Below, one piece after another: positions 33,971-43,605 of a DNA stretch of 64,000 bases. Where the stretch lies: positions 764,658 through 828,657 of the forward strand of contig JAFYYX010000001.1 of NCBI GenBank assembly GCA_017548925.1, written 5' to 3'. A model generated the notes under the pieces. It saw only the letters and a program-made list of their open reading frames with translations, searched no databases and was not told the origin of the DNA. Numbering within the stretch: the stretch's first letter is position 1; every line of letters starts with the position of its first letter. Source of the stretch: Bacilli bacterium. Its GTDB lineage: Bacteria > Bacillota_I > Bacilli_A > RF39 > UBA660. The translations under genes were made by a program, and so were the position numbers.

Positions 33971-34378
33971 TTCTTCTTCACTATACCCTCTTCTTAAAAG
34001 AAAATTATATATATACTCTTCACTTCTACCTTTTCTTTCTAAATCTTTCTTTATCTTATTCATGTTATTTATAAAAACAGCATTACTATATTTATATAAA
34101 ATATAATTAATTAAATTAAGAGATATTCCTTTACTTAAAAAATAATTAACAATATATTTTTTTCCATACATTTTTATATGAAGAAGAAAATATGTTTTCA
34201 TTTCAACTAATAACTTATCATTAAGTAAATCTGTTTTTATTAAATCTTTAATAGCTTCATTTACTTCATCATCTTGATATCTAATTTTAAGTTTTACATA
34301 AAGTTCTTTAATAAAATAATTTTTTCTTTTAAGTAGTTTTAATGCATATTCTTTTGCATTATCTTTATATGTTCTCAT
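33956..34378 (-). CDS. recX: Regulatory protein RecX
   Basis: A 140-residue helical protein of the RecX family, which caps and modulates RecA filaments. Typical three-helix repeats are seen: YALKLLKRKNYFIKELYVKL, then IKDLIKTDLLNDKLL and LERKGRSEEYIYNFLLRRGY. It is on the short side for Firmicutes, many of which have 260 residues. Start ATG with GGGGG ahead. It is convergent with prsA and upstream of no obvious partner; recA is not in the window. Confidence 0.85.
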   Translation of the reverse strand: MRTYKDNAKEYALKLLKRKNYFIKELYVKLKIRYQDDEVNEAIKDLIKTDLLNDKLLVEMKTYFLLHIKMYGKKYIVNYFLSKGISLNLINYILYKYSNAVFINNMNKIKKDLERKGRSEEYIYNFLLRRGYSEEEIKSM

Positions 34379-34413
34379 GATAAATTCCCCCTAAACAGTA
34401 GAATTTATCATAA

Positions 34414-34443
34414 CAAAAAAAGAATAGTTATTCACTATCCTTT
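34414..34443 (-). terminator. Terminator of ackA-nrnA
   Basis: Stem GGATAG/CTATTC with a TGAATAA loop, followed by TTTTTTT on the minus strand at the nrnA stop. Confidence 0.6.
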
Positions 34444-35411
34444 AATGTCGAAATATATTCTTTAGCGGCGATTTTTAACTCTTCTAGTAGTTTATCTACA
34501 TCTTCCATGGTTTTAATTCTACAACCAGCAGCAAGTTTATGTCCTCCGCCATTATATTTATTGGCAATAGTATTAACTATTGGTCCTCTACTTCTAATAG
34601 ATACTTTAATTTGATCATTTCTTTTATCATCTACAACAAATGTCCACACAACATAATCAGCTGTAAAATTAAAATTATTAATCATATTAGTAACAGTTGC
34701 AGCATCTACATTATATTCTTTTAATATATCTTCATTAATTTTTATATATGCAAGACCTGATTCATCAACAACTAAATTATTAATGATATAAGCCTCAAAT
34801 TTTATTTCACTAAATGGTCTTATATAAAGCTTATCATATAGTGGTGGAAAATCTAACTTACTTTCATTAATTAATCTTGCAGCAACTTCAAATGTATGCG
34901 CTGTTGTATTTTTAAGTAAAAATCTATCACTATCTGATACCATTCCTAAAAATAAATTAGATGCGATTTTAGTATTAAGAACTAATTTAGAATCCATAAT
35001 AAGTTCTGAGACCATTTGACAAGTTGATGAACATGTTGTGTCACACCACTCTGTTAAACATTTAATATCTTCACTAGGATGATGATCAATTCTAATTATT
35101 TCTTTATAATTAAGTCCTTCAATGCCATCAATTCTACACATATTAGGAACATCAAGTGCTATTAATAACGCATCTTTTATTGATTCATAGTTTTGTTTAT
35201 CAAGTATTCCGTAATATTTAAATTTAGCAACACCTACACCAACAGCTAAGACATTTTTTTCAGGAAAAGTTTCTCTAATAGAATCTCTTAAAGCTATTTG
35301 AGATGCTATAGCATCAGGATCTGGTGATACGTGTCTTGCTATAACAATATTTTTATATTTTTTAATCTTTTTAAATATTTGATTAATTACTGGTTTTGTT
35401 ATAAAAACCAC
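34428..35411 (-). CDS. nrnA: DHH phosphoesterase NrnA (nanoRNase/pAp phosphatase)
   Basis: A 327-residue DHH/DHHA1 enzyme degrading short oligoribonucleotides and 3',5'-pAp. Motifs include HVSPDPDAIASQ, ALDVPNMCRID, the DHH motif in IRIDHHPSED, and the DHHA1 glycine motif NKYNGGGHKLAAGC near the C terminus. The start is not certain. A GTG at 35411 lies only a few bases after AAGGAT, and the better-spaced codon is an ATA (35402), so unusual initiation is possible. It follows ackA by ten bases. B. subtilis has the same neighbourhood (ytqI near ackA). Confidence 0.92.
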   Translation of the reverse strand: MVFITKPVINQIFKKIKKYKNIVIARHVSPDPDAIASQIALRDSIRETFPEKNVLAVGVGVAKFKYYGILDKQNYESIKDALLIALDVPNMCRIDGIEGLNYKEIIRIDHHPSEDIKCLTEWCDTTCSSTCQMVSELIMDSKLVLNTKIASNLFLGMVSDSDRFLLKNTTAHTFEVAARLINESKLDFPPLYDKLYIRPFSEIKFEAYIINNLVVDESGLAYIKINEDILKEYNVDAATVTNMINNFNFTADYVVWTFVVDDKRNDQIKVSIRSRGPIVNTIANKYNGGGHKLAAGCRIKTMEDVDKLLEELKIAAKEYISTLKDSE

Positions 35412-35421
35412 ATCCTTCTAT

Positions 35422-36618
35422 TTATTTATTAATTAACTTATATGTATCTTTAATAATCATTAATTCTTCATTAGTTGGTACAACCCAAACAGGTACAGAA
35501 GAATCTTTAGATGAAATAATTCCTTCATGTTTATCTTTAAATGAAGCAATTTGAGAGTTTTCTCCTTCATCAAGTTTAATACCAAGTGGAGCAAGTTTTT
35601 TAATGATTTCAAATCTTGCATCAGAACCATTTTCACCAACACCAGCAGTAAAGATAATAGCATCAACTTCACCGCCAAGTTCAATATAGTAATCAGCTAT
35701 ATATTTAGAAACTCTATCATTATACATTCTTAAAGCAAGCATTGCTCTTTCATCACCATTAGCTGCAGCTGTTTCAACATCTCTTGAATCAGAGAATCCT
35801 GAAATACCTAAAAGACCACTCTTTTTATTAAGTGCATTAGTAACATCTGAAATGCTTTCTCCAGATTCTTTACATACATATTCTAGAATTGATGGATCTA
35901 TAGAACCAGATCTTGTTCCCATCATAAGTCCATCAAGCGGTGTAATACCCATTGTTGTATCATAGCATTTACCATCTTTGATAGCAGAAATACTAGCACC
36001 TGATCCAATATGACAAATAATTAAATTAACATTTTCTTTACCTAATTTTTCTTTCATTACAGTAGTAATGTATTTATGACTTGTTCCATGGAATCCATAT
36101 TTTCTAACTCCATAGTTTAAATACCATTCATATGGAACTGGATACATAAAGTTTTCTTTAGGCATAGTTTGATGGAAAGCAGTATCATATACAGCAACCA
36201 TTGGAACATCTGGTAAAACTTCTTTTAAAGATTCAATACCAGCTAAATTTCCTGGATGATGTAGTGGCCCAAGTTTAGTTAAATCTTTAATATCTTTAAT
36301 AACTTCATCAGTAATAATAACTGAATCACTATATTTTTCTCCACCATGCAGTACTCTATGTCCTACACCCTTAATTTCATCAAGTGAAGCAACTACTTCT
36401 TGATCAATTAATTCATTAAGCATTACTTTAACAGCTTCACTATGATTTTTAAGTGGTTTAGCACCTTTAATTTTTTCTCCATTTATTTTAGTAGTCCAGA
36501 AACTATCTTCTAGTCCGATTTTTTCTATATAACCACTAATTAAAACTTTTTCTTCTGGCATCTCAAATAATTGATATTTAAGTGATGATGAACCAGCATT
36601 TACACATAATAATTTCAT
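35422..36618 (-). CDS. ackA: Acetate kinase
   Basis: A 398-residue kinase converting acetyl phosphate and ADP to acetate and ATP, the energy step of acetate fermentation. Visible are NAGSSSLKYQLF at the N terminus, VAVYDTAFHQTMP, FHGTSHKYIT, CHIGSGASISAIKDGK, DTTMGITPLDGLMMGTRSG and FTAGVGENG. The length is standard. Start ATG with GAGGTG. No pta gene is in the window. It is co-directional with nrnA and lies in a conserved nrnA-ackA-thiI-nifS-ezrA-rpsD neighbourhood. Confidence 0.98.
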   Translation of the reverse strand: MKLLCVNAGSSSLKYQLFEMPEEKVLISGYIEKIGLEDSFWTTKINGEKIKGAKPLKNHSEAVKVMLNELIDQEVVASLDEIKGVGHRVLHGGEKYSDSVIITDEVIKDIKDLTKLGPLHHPGNLAGIESLKEVLPDVPMVAVYDTAFHQTMPKENFMYPVPYEWYLNYGVRKYGFHGTSHKYITTVMKEKLGKENVNLIICHIGSGASISAIKDGKCYDTTMGITPLDGLMMGTRSGSIDPSILEYVCKESGESISDVTNALNKKSGLLGISGFSDSRDVETAAANGDERAMLALRMYNDRVSKYIADYYIELGGEVDAIIFTAGVGENGSDARFEIIKKLAPLGIKLDEGENSQIASFKDKHEGIISSKDSSVPVWVVPTNEELMIIKDTYKLINK

Positions 36619-36646
36619 TTATTAAACACCTCATACATAATTATAC

Positions 36647-36676
36647 AAAAAAAAGAAAAAGAATACTATCTTTTTC
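36647..36676 (-). terminator. Terminator of the nifS-thiI unit
   Basis: Stem GAAAAAGA/TCTTTTTC (36655-36662 with 36669-36676) plus eight T on the minus strand. It overlaps the end of the 53-residue gene. Confidence 0.65.
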
Positions 36677-36827
36677 CCTTTAAATACTTAACTTTTACAT
36701 AATCTTTATTATTATCATCTGGAGTTAAATTATCATAATTTTGATTAATAAAATCAAAATTATTATTAAAATCATTTTCAGTTACACCCTTATTTAAATT
36801 ACTAATTGTAAGAATACTTTTTCTCAT
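36666..36827 (-). CDS. Unknown small protein (53 aa)
   Basis: A 53-residue Asn/Asp-rich polar peptide (MRKSILTISNLNKGVTENDF and onward, ending in a basic KVKYLKGKR). It has no signal, membrane helix or known family. Start ATG 36827 has TAGGTGG upstream, which supports translation; an earlier in-frame start ahead of the Shine-Dalgarno was rejected. It lies 41 bases after thiI on the same strand, just before the operon terminator, so it is probably co-transcribed with nifS and thiI. No function is offered. Confidence 0.6.
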   Translation of the reverse strand: MRKSILTISNLNKGVTENDFNNNFDFINQNYDNLTPDDNNKDYVKVKYLKGKR

Positions 36828-36868
36828 TATATAACCACCTAGTAATATAATGAGCAAATATATGAAAA

Positions 36869-38053
36869 TTATAATAAATCCTCGTATTTATTCTTATTAT
36901 CAACTTTAATTACATCTCTTGTTTTAATAGCTTCTGTAATTAAAGTCTCATAATCAATTAATTTTTCGTATTCTTCACATTTACTAAATTCAGGATTTAT
37001 AACTGGGTGTTCTGGAACAAATATAGTGCAGCAATCTTCATAAGGAAGAATGCTTGTTTCATATGCTCCTATTTTTTTAGATATATCTATTATTTCTAGT
37101 TTATCAAAGCAAGCAACTGGTCTAATAATAGGTATTTTAACTACTTCATTAATAACATTCATACTTGTTAAAGTTTGACTTGCAACTTGACCAACTGACT
37201 CACCATTTATAATTGCAAGATCTTTATTATATCTAGCAATTCTTTCACTAATTCTATACATCATACGTCTCATAATAGTTATTAAATATTCATGAGGTAT
37301 ATTTTTATATATTTCTTCTTGAATCTTAGTAAAATTAATAACATGTACTTTAATACCATTATTGTATGTTGATAGAATTCTAGCAAGTTCTAAGACTTTA
37401 TTTTTAGCTGCTTCTGATGTATGAGGAGGACTTTCAAAGTAGATGCACTCTAATTTTATTCCCCTTTTCATTGCCATATATCCAGCAACAGGAGAATCAA
37501 TTCCTCCACTTAGCATTAAAAGTCCTTTTCCTAGTGTTCCAACCGGATACCCACCTATTCCTTTTACTTTTTCAAAATATATATAAACAGCATTTATTCT
37601 TACTTCTATATAAATTTCTAAATTAGGATTATGAACATCTACTTTAGAGTTATTATAATTTTTAAGAATAGTTCCTCCAACTTTTCTTGATATTTCCATA
37701 CTATCAAGTGGATAGTTTTTATCACTTCTTTTGGTAATTACTTTAAATGTAGATAAATCATATTCTTTTAATAACTCTACAATATTATTTTGAATAGATT
37801 CCATTTCTCTATCATCATATTTATAACCAATTATAATTTCATGGATACCAAAAATATTCTTAATTTTATTTAGTATTGAGTCATAGTTATCTACGTTTGA
37901 TTCAATAAACATTCTACCTTTATCAAATGTAACAGTTGCATCTATTCCGCTAATTGCTTTATTTACATTATCTTTAAGTATTTTTAAAAAATAATTAATA
38001 TTACTTTTTTTAGTAGTAAGTTCACCATATTTGATAATAATAATTTTTTTCAT
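36869..38053 (-). CDS. thiI: tRNA 4-thiouridine synthase ThiI
   Basis: A 394-residue enzyme with an N-terminal ferredoxin-like domain, a THUMP domain (about 60-165) and a PP-loop ATPase domain with the motif LMLSGGIDSPVAGY. It adenylates U8 of tRNAs before sulfur transfer. No C-terminal rhodanese domain is present, as in other Firmicutes, where the partner NifS-type desulfurase supplies sulfur directly. That partner is encoded one base upstream. Start ATG with AAGAGG. Confidence 0.96.
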   Translation of the reverse strand: MKKIIIIKYGELTTKKSNINYFLKILKDNVNKAISGIDATVTFDKGRMFIESNVDNYDSILNKIKNIFGIHEIIIGYKYDDREMESIQNNIVELLKEYDLSTFKVITKRSDKNYPLDSMEISRKVGGTILKNYNNSKVDVHNPNLEIYIEVRINAVYIYFEKVKGIGGYPVGTLGKGLLMLSGGIDSPVAGYMAMKRGIKLECIYFESPPHTSEAAKNKVLELARILSTYNNGIKVHVINFTKIQEEIYKNIPHEYLITIMRRMMYRISERIARYNKDLAIINGESVGQVASQTLTSMNVINEVVKIPIIRPVACFDKLEIIDISKKIGAYETSILPYEDCCTIFVPEHPVINPEFSKCEEYEKLIDYETLITEAIKTRDVIKVDNKNKYEDLL

Positions 38054-38054
38054 A

Positions 38055-39194
38055 TTAAGCCTCTTTTGATGTTAAATTATTTAAATTTTCATATACAGTA
38101 TTAAAGTGATTTAAAAACTGATTAATTTCATCACTTGTAGTAATATGTGAAATACTTATTCTTATTGTTGATGTTGCTCTTTTTTTATCATTATATATTG
38201 CCATAACAGCAGTAGATAAATCACCAGATGAGCATGCTGTATTAGTTCCAACATATACATCTTTTTCTTCAAGTGCATGAATAAAAGTTTCAGGTTTAAT
38301 ATTATTTAAACTAATATTTAAAATATGAGGAATTGAATATTTAGTTTGATTAATTAGTATATCTTTATGAATAGAAAATTCTTTAACTAATTTTTCATTT
38401 AATCTTTGAACAAATCTTTCTTTTTTCTCTAAATCTGTCATTGCAATTCTAAAAGCTTTAGCAAAAGCAGCTATTAAAGCAACAGCAGGAGTTCCAGGAT
38501 GTAGTTCATTAGATTTACTAGATCCATAAATAAGTGGCTTAATTTTAACTTTTTCATTTCGATATAACATACCTATACCTTTAGGTGCAAATATCTTATG
38601 ACCAGAAAGCGATGCCAAATCAACATCATTAAAATTGACAGGTACTTTACCTATTGCTTGAGTAAAATCTGAATGAAGAAGTGTATTATTATTCTCTTTT
38701 TTAATAATTTGTCTAATCATTTTAAGAGGTTGTCTTACACCTGTTTCACTATTAACTGCACAAACAGATACTAAAACAGTATCCTCTTTAACTAACTTCT
38801 TTAAATGATCAAAATTAACAAGTCCATCTTCATCATTATCAACGTAACTAACCTCAAAACCAATTGATTCCAAGTAGTCACAAATTTTATAAATACTAGG
38901 ATGTTCTAGTTTAGATACAATTAAGTGTTTACCCATATTTTGATTTGCAAGCATAGTTCCAATTATAGCTAAATTATTAGCTTCTGTTGCACTTGATGTA
39001 TAAATTACTTCTCTAGGCATAATATTACAAATATCAGCAATTTGTTTAGTTGCTGAAGTAATTAAATCTTGAGATTTAATACCTAGTTTATGAAGTGAAT
39101 TAGGGTTACCAATAAATTCTTTAGTTGTTCTATTAAAAGTATCTAGTACTTCAAAAGATACTGGAGTTGTTGCACTATAATCTAAATATATCAT
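38055..39194 (-). CDS. Cysteine desulfurase, NifS/IscS family (ThiI partner)
   Basis: A 379-residue PLP enzyme that takes sulfur from cysteine. The PLP lysine is Lys200 in SLSGHKIFAPKGIG, and the catalytic Cys321 lies in NTACSSGD on a short loop. In B. subtilis the homologue NifZ sits beside thiI and serves tRNA thiolation rather than general iron-sulfur assembly. The same order here, with one base between the genes, supports that role. Start ATG at MIYLDYSATTP. Confidence 0.94.
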   Translation of the reverse strand: MIYLDYSATTPVSFEVLDTFNRTTKEFIGNPNSLHKLGIKSQDLITSATKQIADICNIMPREVIYTSSATEANNLAIIGTMLANQNMGKHLIVSKLEHPSIYKICDYLESIGFEVSYVDNDEDGLVNFDHLKKLVKEDTVLVSVCAVNSETGVRQPLKMIRQIIKKENNNTLLHSDFTQAIGKVPVNFNDVDLASLSGHKIFAPKGIGMLYRNEKVKIKPLIYGSSKSNELHPGTPAVALIAAFAKAFRIAMTDLEKKERFVQRLNEKLVKEFSIHKDILINQTKYSIPHILNISLNNIKPETFIHALEEKDVYVGTNTACSSGDLSTAVMAIYNDKKRATSTIRISISHITTSDEINQFLNHFNTVYENLNNLTSKEA

Positions 39195-39239
39195 TTAAAT
39201 CACATCCTTATTAAGATATTATACAATATTTTAAGAATT

Positions 39240-39268
39240 AAAAAAAGTAAAGATATAATCTTTACTTT
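39240..39268 (-). terminator. Terminator of the RSH gene
   Basis: Stem AAAGTAAAGAT/ATCTTTACTTT (39244-39254 with 39258-39268) with T-run, overlapping the stop codon of the RSH gene on the minus strand. Confidence 0.75.
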
Positions 39269-40890
39269 CTCTTTCTTGAAATACCACCAAAGATATTTTT
39301 TTCAACAACTTCACCTTTTTGCATAGTTCTAATTGAATCATTATTGTGTAAAATAAATCCTTGTGATCTTTTCTTGTGAGCTTTTTTAGAATCTCCGATA
39401 ACGCTTACTAAATTACCATTAACATAATAATCTTTATTTAAATCAATAAAGCCATCATTTTGTCTCATAATAAATTCTTCTAATGTTACACCTTCATAAG
39501 TTTGAACAAAATCATAATCATTAAGAGTCACATATATACGGTTTGGTGAAATTAATTGACTTAACTTATTAAAGAATTCAGAAAAAGCATATGTATCAGA
39601 TTCATATTCATGAATGATTGATGCCATATCATTATATATTGGAAGTCTTTTTAAAGTTTCTTGCATTTGTTTAACGCCATCCATGTCATCATAATTCCAA
39701 AAACCAGCAAGTCCAAAAGTAGCTTTATTATACATTGATGGTGTTTGGTATTTAACTCTTATTCTTGTTTCTTCTTTACCATCTTCAGTTTTAAATAAAT
39801 TACTTGTAATTAAGCATCTATATAATTCATTTTTAGGATGAGTTACATAGTCAATAATTGGATCTACAGGAATAAGTTTATATTTACTATTTACTAAATA
39901 CATAGCACCATATAAAACAGATGGTTCTTCAGTTTTAGTAATAATATTATATGTAAGTAAATCTTTAATCTGAGAAATATCAGAGTAATAAGATAAAGAT
40001 AACTTTTTATAAATACCATAAATGCTTTTATAAACTCTTCTAACATCAAGAATTGGTATTAAATCAATGTATTCACCAGTTGCTTCATCATATTGTTGAA
40101 ATAATCTAAAAAGTGAATTAGGATTCTTAGGACTATTATATTGTAAAGAGAATAGTGCTTGATTAAGAGTTGGATTACTAGAATAATAATTCTTTCTTAA
40201 TTCTTCAATTTGTTTATATTCATCGCTTTTTAAAATTTTAAAACTTCTATCTTCTAGTTCTTCTTTAAATTGAAATAGTCCAAATAAAGCAGCAAGTGGT
40301 GCATAGATATCAAGAGTTTGTTTAGCTATTCTAGCTTTTTTCTCATAGCTATTATGTCCATCAATAGTTCTCATATTATGAATACGGTCAGCAAGTTTTA
40401 TAAAACCAACACGAACATCATCATTAAGTGCAACAAATAGTTTATCAATTGTCATAGCATCTTTTTCTTCTCGGTTATGACTATTAACATTTGATACTTT
40501 TGTTACCCCATCAACTAAATCAGCTATTGTTTGGCCAAACTCATCAACCATTTCATCTTTTGAAACGTTGCAATCTTCCATAACATCATGTAAAAGTGCA
40601 GCACAAATTGTTTCATAATCAGCTCTTACTTCATTTAAAATAAGCGCAACAGCAACAGGGTGTGAAAAATATATTTCTCCACTATTTCTCTTTTGACCTT
40701 TATGTTTCTTTTTAGCATAATTAAAGGCCTTAATAATTAGTTCCTTTTGAGCTCCTGTATGATGTTGAGTCAAAATATCAAGTTTATTATCGTACATATC
40801 TCTTGGTGCTTTTAATCCATCAGTTTGCTCAGCCATTTTTGAATGCATATCAGAGTCATCTGCATAAACAGGGTTAGTAAAATCTGACAT
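39262..40890 (-). CDS. RelA/SpoT homologue with intact hydrolase and degraded synthetase
   Basis: A 542-residue RSH-type protein. The HD hydrolase domain (about 50-200) keeps its metal and catalytic residues: His77 (YFSHPVA), His101/Asp102 and Glu105/Asp106 (LLHDVMED), Asp168 (LADRIHNMR). The following region (about 285-400) still follows the ppGpp synthetase layout (VYKSIYGIYKK, IKDLLTYNII, ending FGLAGFW). However, the key YxSLHT segment reads YRCLIT, and EIQIRT reads ETRIRVKY. A TGS-like domain (about 451-500) ends it, and the ACT domain is missing. It probably only degrades (p)ppGpp. Start ATG with AAGGTGG. Confidence 0.85.
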   Translation of the reverse strand: MSDFTNPVYADDSDMHSKMAEQTDGLKAPRDMYDNKLDILTQHHTGAQKELIIKAFNYAKKKHKGQKRNSGEIYFSHPVAVALILNEVRADYETICAALLHDVMEDCNVSKDEMVDEFGQTIADLVDGVTKVSNVNSHNREEKDAMTIDKLFVALNDDVRVGFIKLADRIHNMRTIDGHNSYEKKARIAKQTLDIYAPLAALFGLFQFKEELEDRSFKILKSDEYKQIEELRKNYYSSNPTLNQALFSLQYNSPKNPNSLFRLFQQYDEATGEYIDLIPILDVRRVYKSIYGIYKKLSLSYYSDISQIKDLLTYNIITKTEEPSVLYGAMYLVNSKYKLIPVDPIIDYVTHPKNELYRCLITSNLFKTEDGKEETRIRVKYQTPSMYNKATFGLAGFWNYDDMDGVKQMQETLKRLPIYNDMASIIHEYESDTYAFSEFFNKLSQLISPNRIYVTLNDYDFVQTYEGVTLEEFIMRQNDGFIDLNKDYYVNGNLVSVIGDSKKAHKKRSQGFILHNNDSIRTMQKGEVVEKNIFGGISRKRK

Positions 40891-40945
40891 AAAACCACCT
40901 TCTTTAATTCATGATATATTAACGCTTTTTTTAAAAAAAAGCAAT

Positions 40946-40975
40946 AAAAAAGCATTAAATTAAAATTTAATGCTT
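40946..40975 (-). terminator. Terminator of ezrA
   Basis: Stem AAGCATTAAATT/AATTTAATGCTT with AA loop, T-run on the minus strand, overlapping the ezrA stop. Confidence 0.75.
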
Positions 40976-42689
40976 ATTTATATTCATTCATTAATTTATC
41001 TAGTATGCCAGGTTCTACAATATTTATTGACATTATTGCTTGTTCTAAACTATTTTTAAAATTACCTTTTAAAAATAATCCTTCAGCTTTAGATAGACCA
41101 AATTCAACATCTTTATTTACTGGTCTATATCTATTTCCATAAACTATAGCTTGCTCAGCCATTTGAGCTGTTTTAATAGTTTCATTAATAGTATTATAAA
41201 CTTTTAAAACTAAATCTCTTGCTGTATCAACTCTCATATTAAGTATCTTAATTGAAATTGGTCTTTTTTCAAGTTCTTTAACCATTTCATTAATTGCCAT
41301 TGATGCCTCAGATAACTCAATATAATAATTTTTAGGCACAACTGGAAGCTTAAATGTTTTAGCTTTATATTTAGCTTGAGATAAAATTTCTTTTATTTCA
41401 TCTAATTGATCTCTGGCTCTTAGTTCATCATCTTTTAAACTACTTAAAGTTTTTAACGTGATTTCTAGTTTTTCTTCAGTTTTAATAAGTTTACTATTAA
41501 TAATTTCCATTTCCTTATTCAATCTTGAATAAGCAAATGTTCTATTTCGATGCATACTAACTATTCTGTCATAACTAGTTCTTTCATCGATAAGTTCATT
41601 TTTAATATCTTCAATAACCTTACCATCTGAATCATCTAAATCATAACTATATTTGATATCATCAAGTCTTCTATAAATGTCATTATTAATCTTCTCTAAT
41701 TTTGTTAATTTTAGAAGTATTGATCTTAAATAACCTTCAAATAATTTTTTAGATGTTCTTTCTTTATCAAAATCAAAATATAAAGATTCATAATAATCAA
41801 GCATTGTTTTAAGTTCAAATACTGAATCTTCAATATTAAGTACATTAAGTCTTTGAAATATATCAGATATCTTTTTATTAGTTTCTCTTACATTATGATC
41901 AATGTTTAAATAATCAATATTATATCCTTCTTTAGTAAGCTTATCAGCAATAGCTACAATATCTTCAATCTTATTAGGTATAGCTGATTTACCAAGCATT
42001 ACAATAGCAGGTGCTTCTTCAATAATTTCTTTTAAATTACCAACAGAAGAACCAATCGCTTTAACTATTTTACCAACTTCTGCATAGGCATTTTGATCCA
42101 TAGCCATTTCAAATGTAGCAAATAATTTATCAACATTTTCAAACTGAAGTTCAAGTGGTTTAGATACTTCAGTATAATCATTTTTATTTGATTTATACTT
42201 ATTTTGAATTTCTCTATATTCAGTTTTAAGTTTTATTATTGCTTCTCTATTTCTTTCTTCACTAAGGGTAATTTCCTTAATCTCATCAAGTAAGAAATTA
42301 GTTTTAGTTTTAAGATAAGTTATTTCAAGTTCTGCATCAGTTATACCATCTTTTAATTCTTCATACTCATGATTATGGAATAACTCTTCTAAATGTAAAA
42401 GTTTATCAGTAATTTTAGGTACTTCTACATCTTTAATCTTTTTAAATCTATCTTGCCAATTATTAAATTTTTCTCTTAACTGATCATTATTAATTAAACT
42501 TTCAACTTTGTTAAGTTCAGCTAAAATCTGAGCTGAAATAATTAAATTTTTTTCTCTTTCTAAAGAATTTAATTCTTCGCTTAATCTTTTTTTCCTTTTT
42601 TTACTTAATACAACAAGAATAGTGACTATAATGATAATACCAACAAGAATATATGAAATAATCATTAAAGCATTAATACCGTTACCCAT
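40974..42689 (-). CDS. ezrA: Septation ring formation regulator EzrA
   Basis: A 571-residue protein with one N-terminal membrane helix (about 8-29) outside-to-inside, followed by a long series of spectrin-like coiled-coil repeats over the whole cytoplasmic part. This is the EzrA layout. EzrA restrains FtsZ ring assembly and links it to wall synthesis. The length matches the B. subtilis protein (562). It is divergent from rpsD and lies in the same nifS-thiI neighbourhood as in B. subtilis. Start ATG with AAGGTAAGTGAT. Confidence 0.93.
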   Translation of the reverse strand: MGNGINALMIISYILVGIIIIVTILVVLSKKRKKRLSEELNSLEREKNLIISAQILAELNKVESLINNDQLREKFNNWQDRFKKIKDVEVPKITDKLLHLEELFHNHEYEELKDGITDAELEITYLKTKTNFLLDEIKEITLSEERNREAIIKLKTEYREIQNKYKSNKNDYTEVSKPLELQFENVDKLFATFEMAMDQNAYAEVGKIVKAIGSSVGNLKEIIEEAPAIVMLGKSAIPNKIEDIVAIADKLTKEGYNIDYLNIDHNVRETNKKISDIFQRLNVLNIEDSVFELKTMLDYYESLYFDFDKERTSKKLFEGYLRSILLKLTKLEKINNDIYRRLDDIKYSYDLDDSDGKVIEDIKNELIDERTSYDRIVSMHRNRTFAYSRLNKEMEIINSKLIKTEEKLEITLKTLSSLKDDELRARDQLDEIKEILSQAKYKAKTFKLPVVPKNYYIELSEASMAINEMVKELEKRPISIKILNMRVDTARDLVLKVYNTINETIKTAQMAEQAIVYGNRYRPVNKDVEFGLSKAEGLFLKGNFKNSLEQAIMSINIVEPGILDKLMNEYK

Positions 42690-42795
42690 ATATAATCACT
42701 TACCTTCTAATACATTTTAACATATATGGATAAAATATTCTATAATGAATAGATATTTTTTTGTAATTTATTATCGTTTATTTGTTCGTATTTAT

Positions 42796-42823
42796 TTGAC
42801 TTTTAATGAATATATTGTATAAT
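42796..42823 (+). promoter_or_regulatory. Promoter of rpsD
   Basis: -35 TTGACT (42796-42801), a 16-base spacer, perfect -10 TATAAT (42818-42823). It drives an untranslated leader of about 170 bases. Confidence 0.85.
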
Positions 42824-42841
42824 ATTAATGCAATTACATTT

Positions 42842-42915
42842 GGCAGCGTTATATTGTTAAAAGTAATGTGTTTATTTCCTATTTATAGGTAACTAAGTAA
42901 TTAGGGCTGCCCTAA
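42842..42915 (+). promoter_or_regulatory. Structured rpsD leader, probable S4 autoregulation site
   Basis: The 309-base gap before rpsD holds the promoter and this leader. GGCAGC (42842-42847) can pair with GCTGCC (42906-42911). The second copy is also part of a strong local hairpin TTAGGG-CTG-CCCTAA (42901-42915), so the two folds exclude each other. A further hairpin CCTAT/ATAGG lies at 42878-42889. Ribosomal protein S4 is known to repress its own mRNA in Bacilli through a leader RNA. That this is such an element is inference from position and structure. Confidence 0.6.
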
Positions 42916-42998
42916 GGAACGGTTAGTAAGTAAACTCCCTATTTTTAATAAATAACAAACCTTAAGTTATGTGCAAATATAATGAAAGGAGAAATATT

Positions 42999-43601
42999 AT
43001 GGCAAGATATACAGGACCTGCTTATAAACAAGCTCGTCGTTTAAACTTCTCTTTACTTGAAAATGGTAAAGAAACTGCTAAAAGACCTTATGCTCCAGGA
43101 CAACATGGTGCAGATAGACGTCATAAATTATCTGAATATGGTATTCAGTTACAAGAAAAACAAAAAGTTAGATTAATGTATGGTTTAAACGAAAAACAAT
43201 TCCGTAGAACTTTTGAAAAAGCTCAAAAGATGAAAGGAATTGCTGGTGAAAACCTACTTTGCTTACTTGAATCTAGATTAGATAATTTAGTTTATCGTAT
43301 GGGCCTTGCTGCAACTCGTAGAGCTGCAAGACAAGTTGTTAACCATGGACATATCTTAGTAAATGGTGTTAAAGTTAATATTCCATCATTTATCGTTAAA
43401 CCTGGTTCTACTATAAGTGTTAAAGAAAATTCATTAGAACATCCAGCAATCAAAGCTTCTTTAGAGAAAAATGCTACTAAACCTGCTTTTGTTGAATTTG
43501 ATTCTAAGAAAATGTCAGGAACTTACTTAAGACTTCCAGATAGATCTGAACTTAATCCTGAAATTAATGAATCACTTATCGTTGAATTCTATAATAGATA
43601 A
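42999..43601 (+). CDS. rpsD: Ribosomal protein uS4
   Basis: A 200-residue S4 protein, a primary binder of 16S rRNA and, in Bacilli, a repressor of its own synthesis. It begins [19 protein letters not shown]. The C-terminal S4 domain shows [20 protein letters not shown] and [10 protein letters not shown]. The start was set at the ATG preceded by AAAGGAG, not at an upstream in-frame ATG in the leader. Single gene with its own promoter, structured leader and terminator, divergent from ezrA. Confidence 0.98.
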   Translation: MARYTGPAYKQARRLNFSLLENGKETAKRPYAPGQHGADRRHKLSEYGIQLQEKQKVRLMYGLNEKQFRRTFEKAQKMKGIAGENLLCLLESRLDNLVYRMGLAATRRAARQVVNHGHILVNGVKVNIPSFIVKPGSTISVKENSLEHPAIKASLEKNATKPAFVEFDSKKMSGTYLRLPDRSELNPEINESLIVEFYNR

Positions 43602-43605
43602 TATT

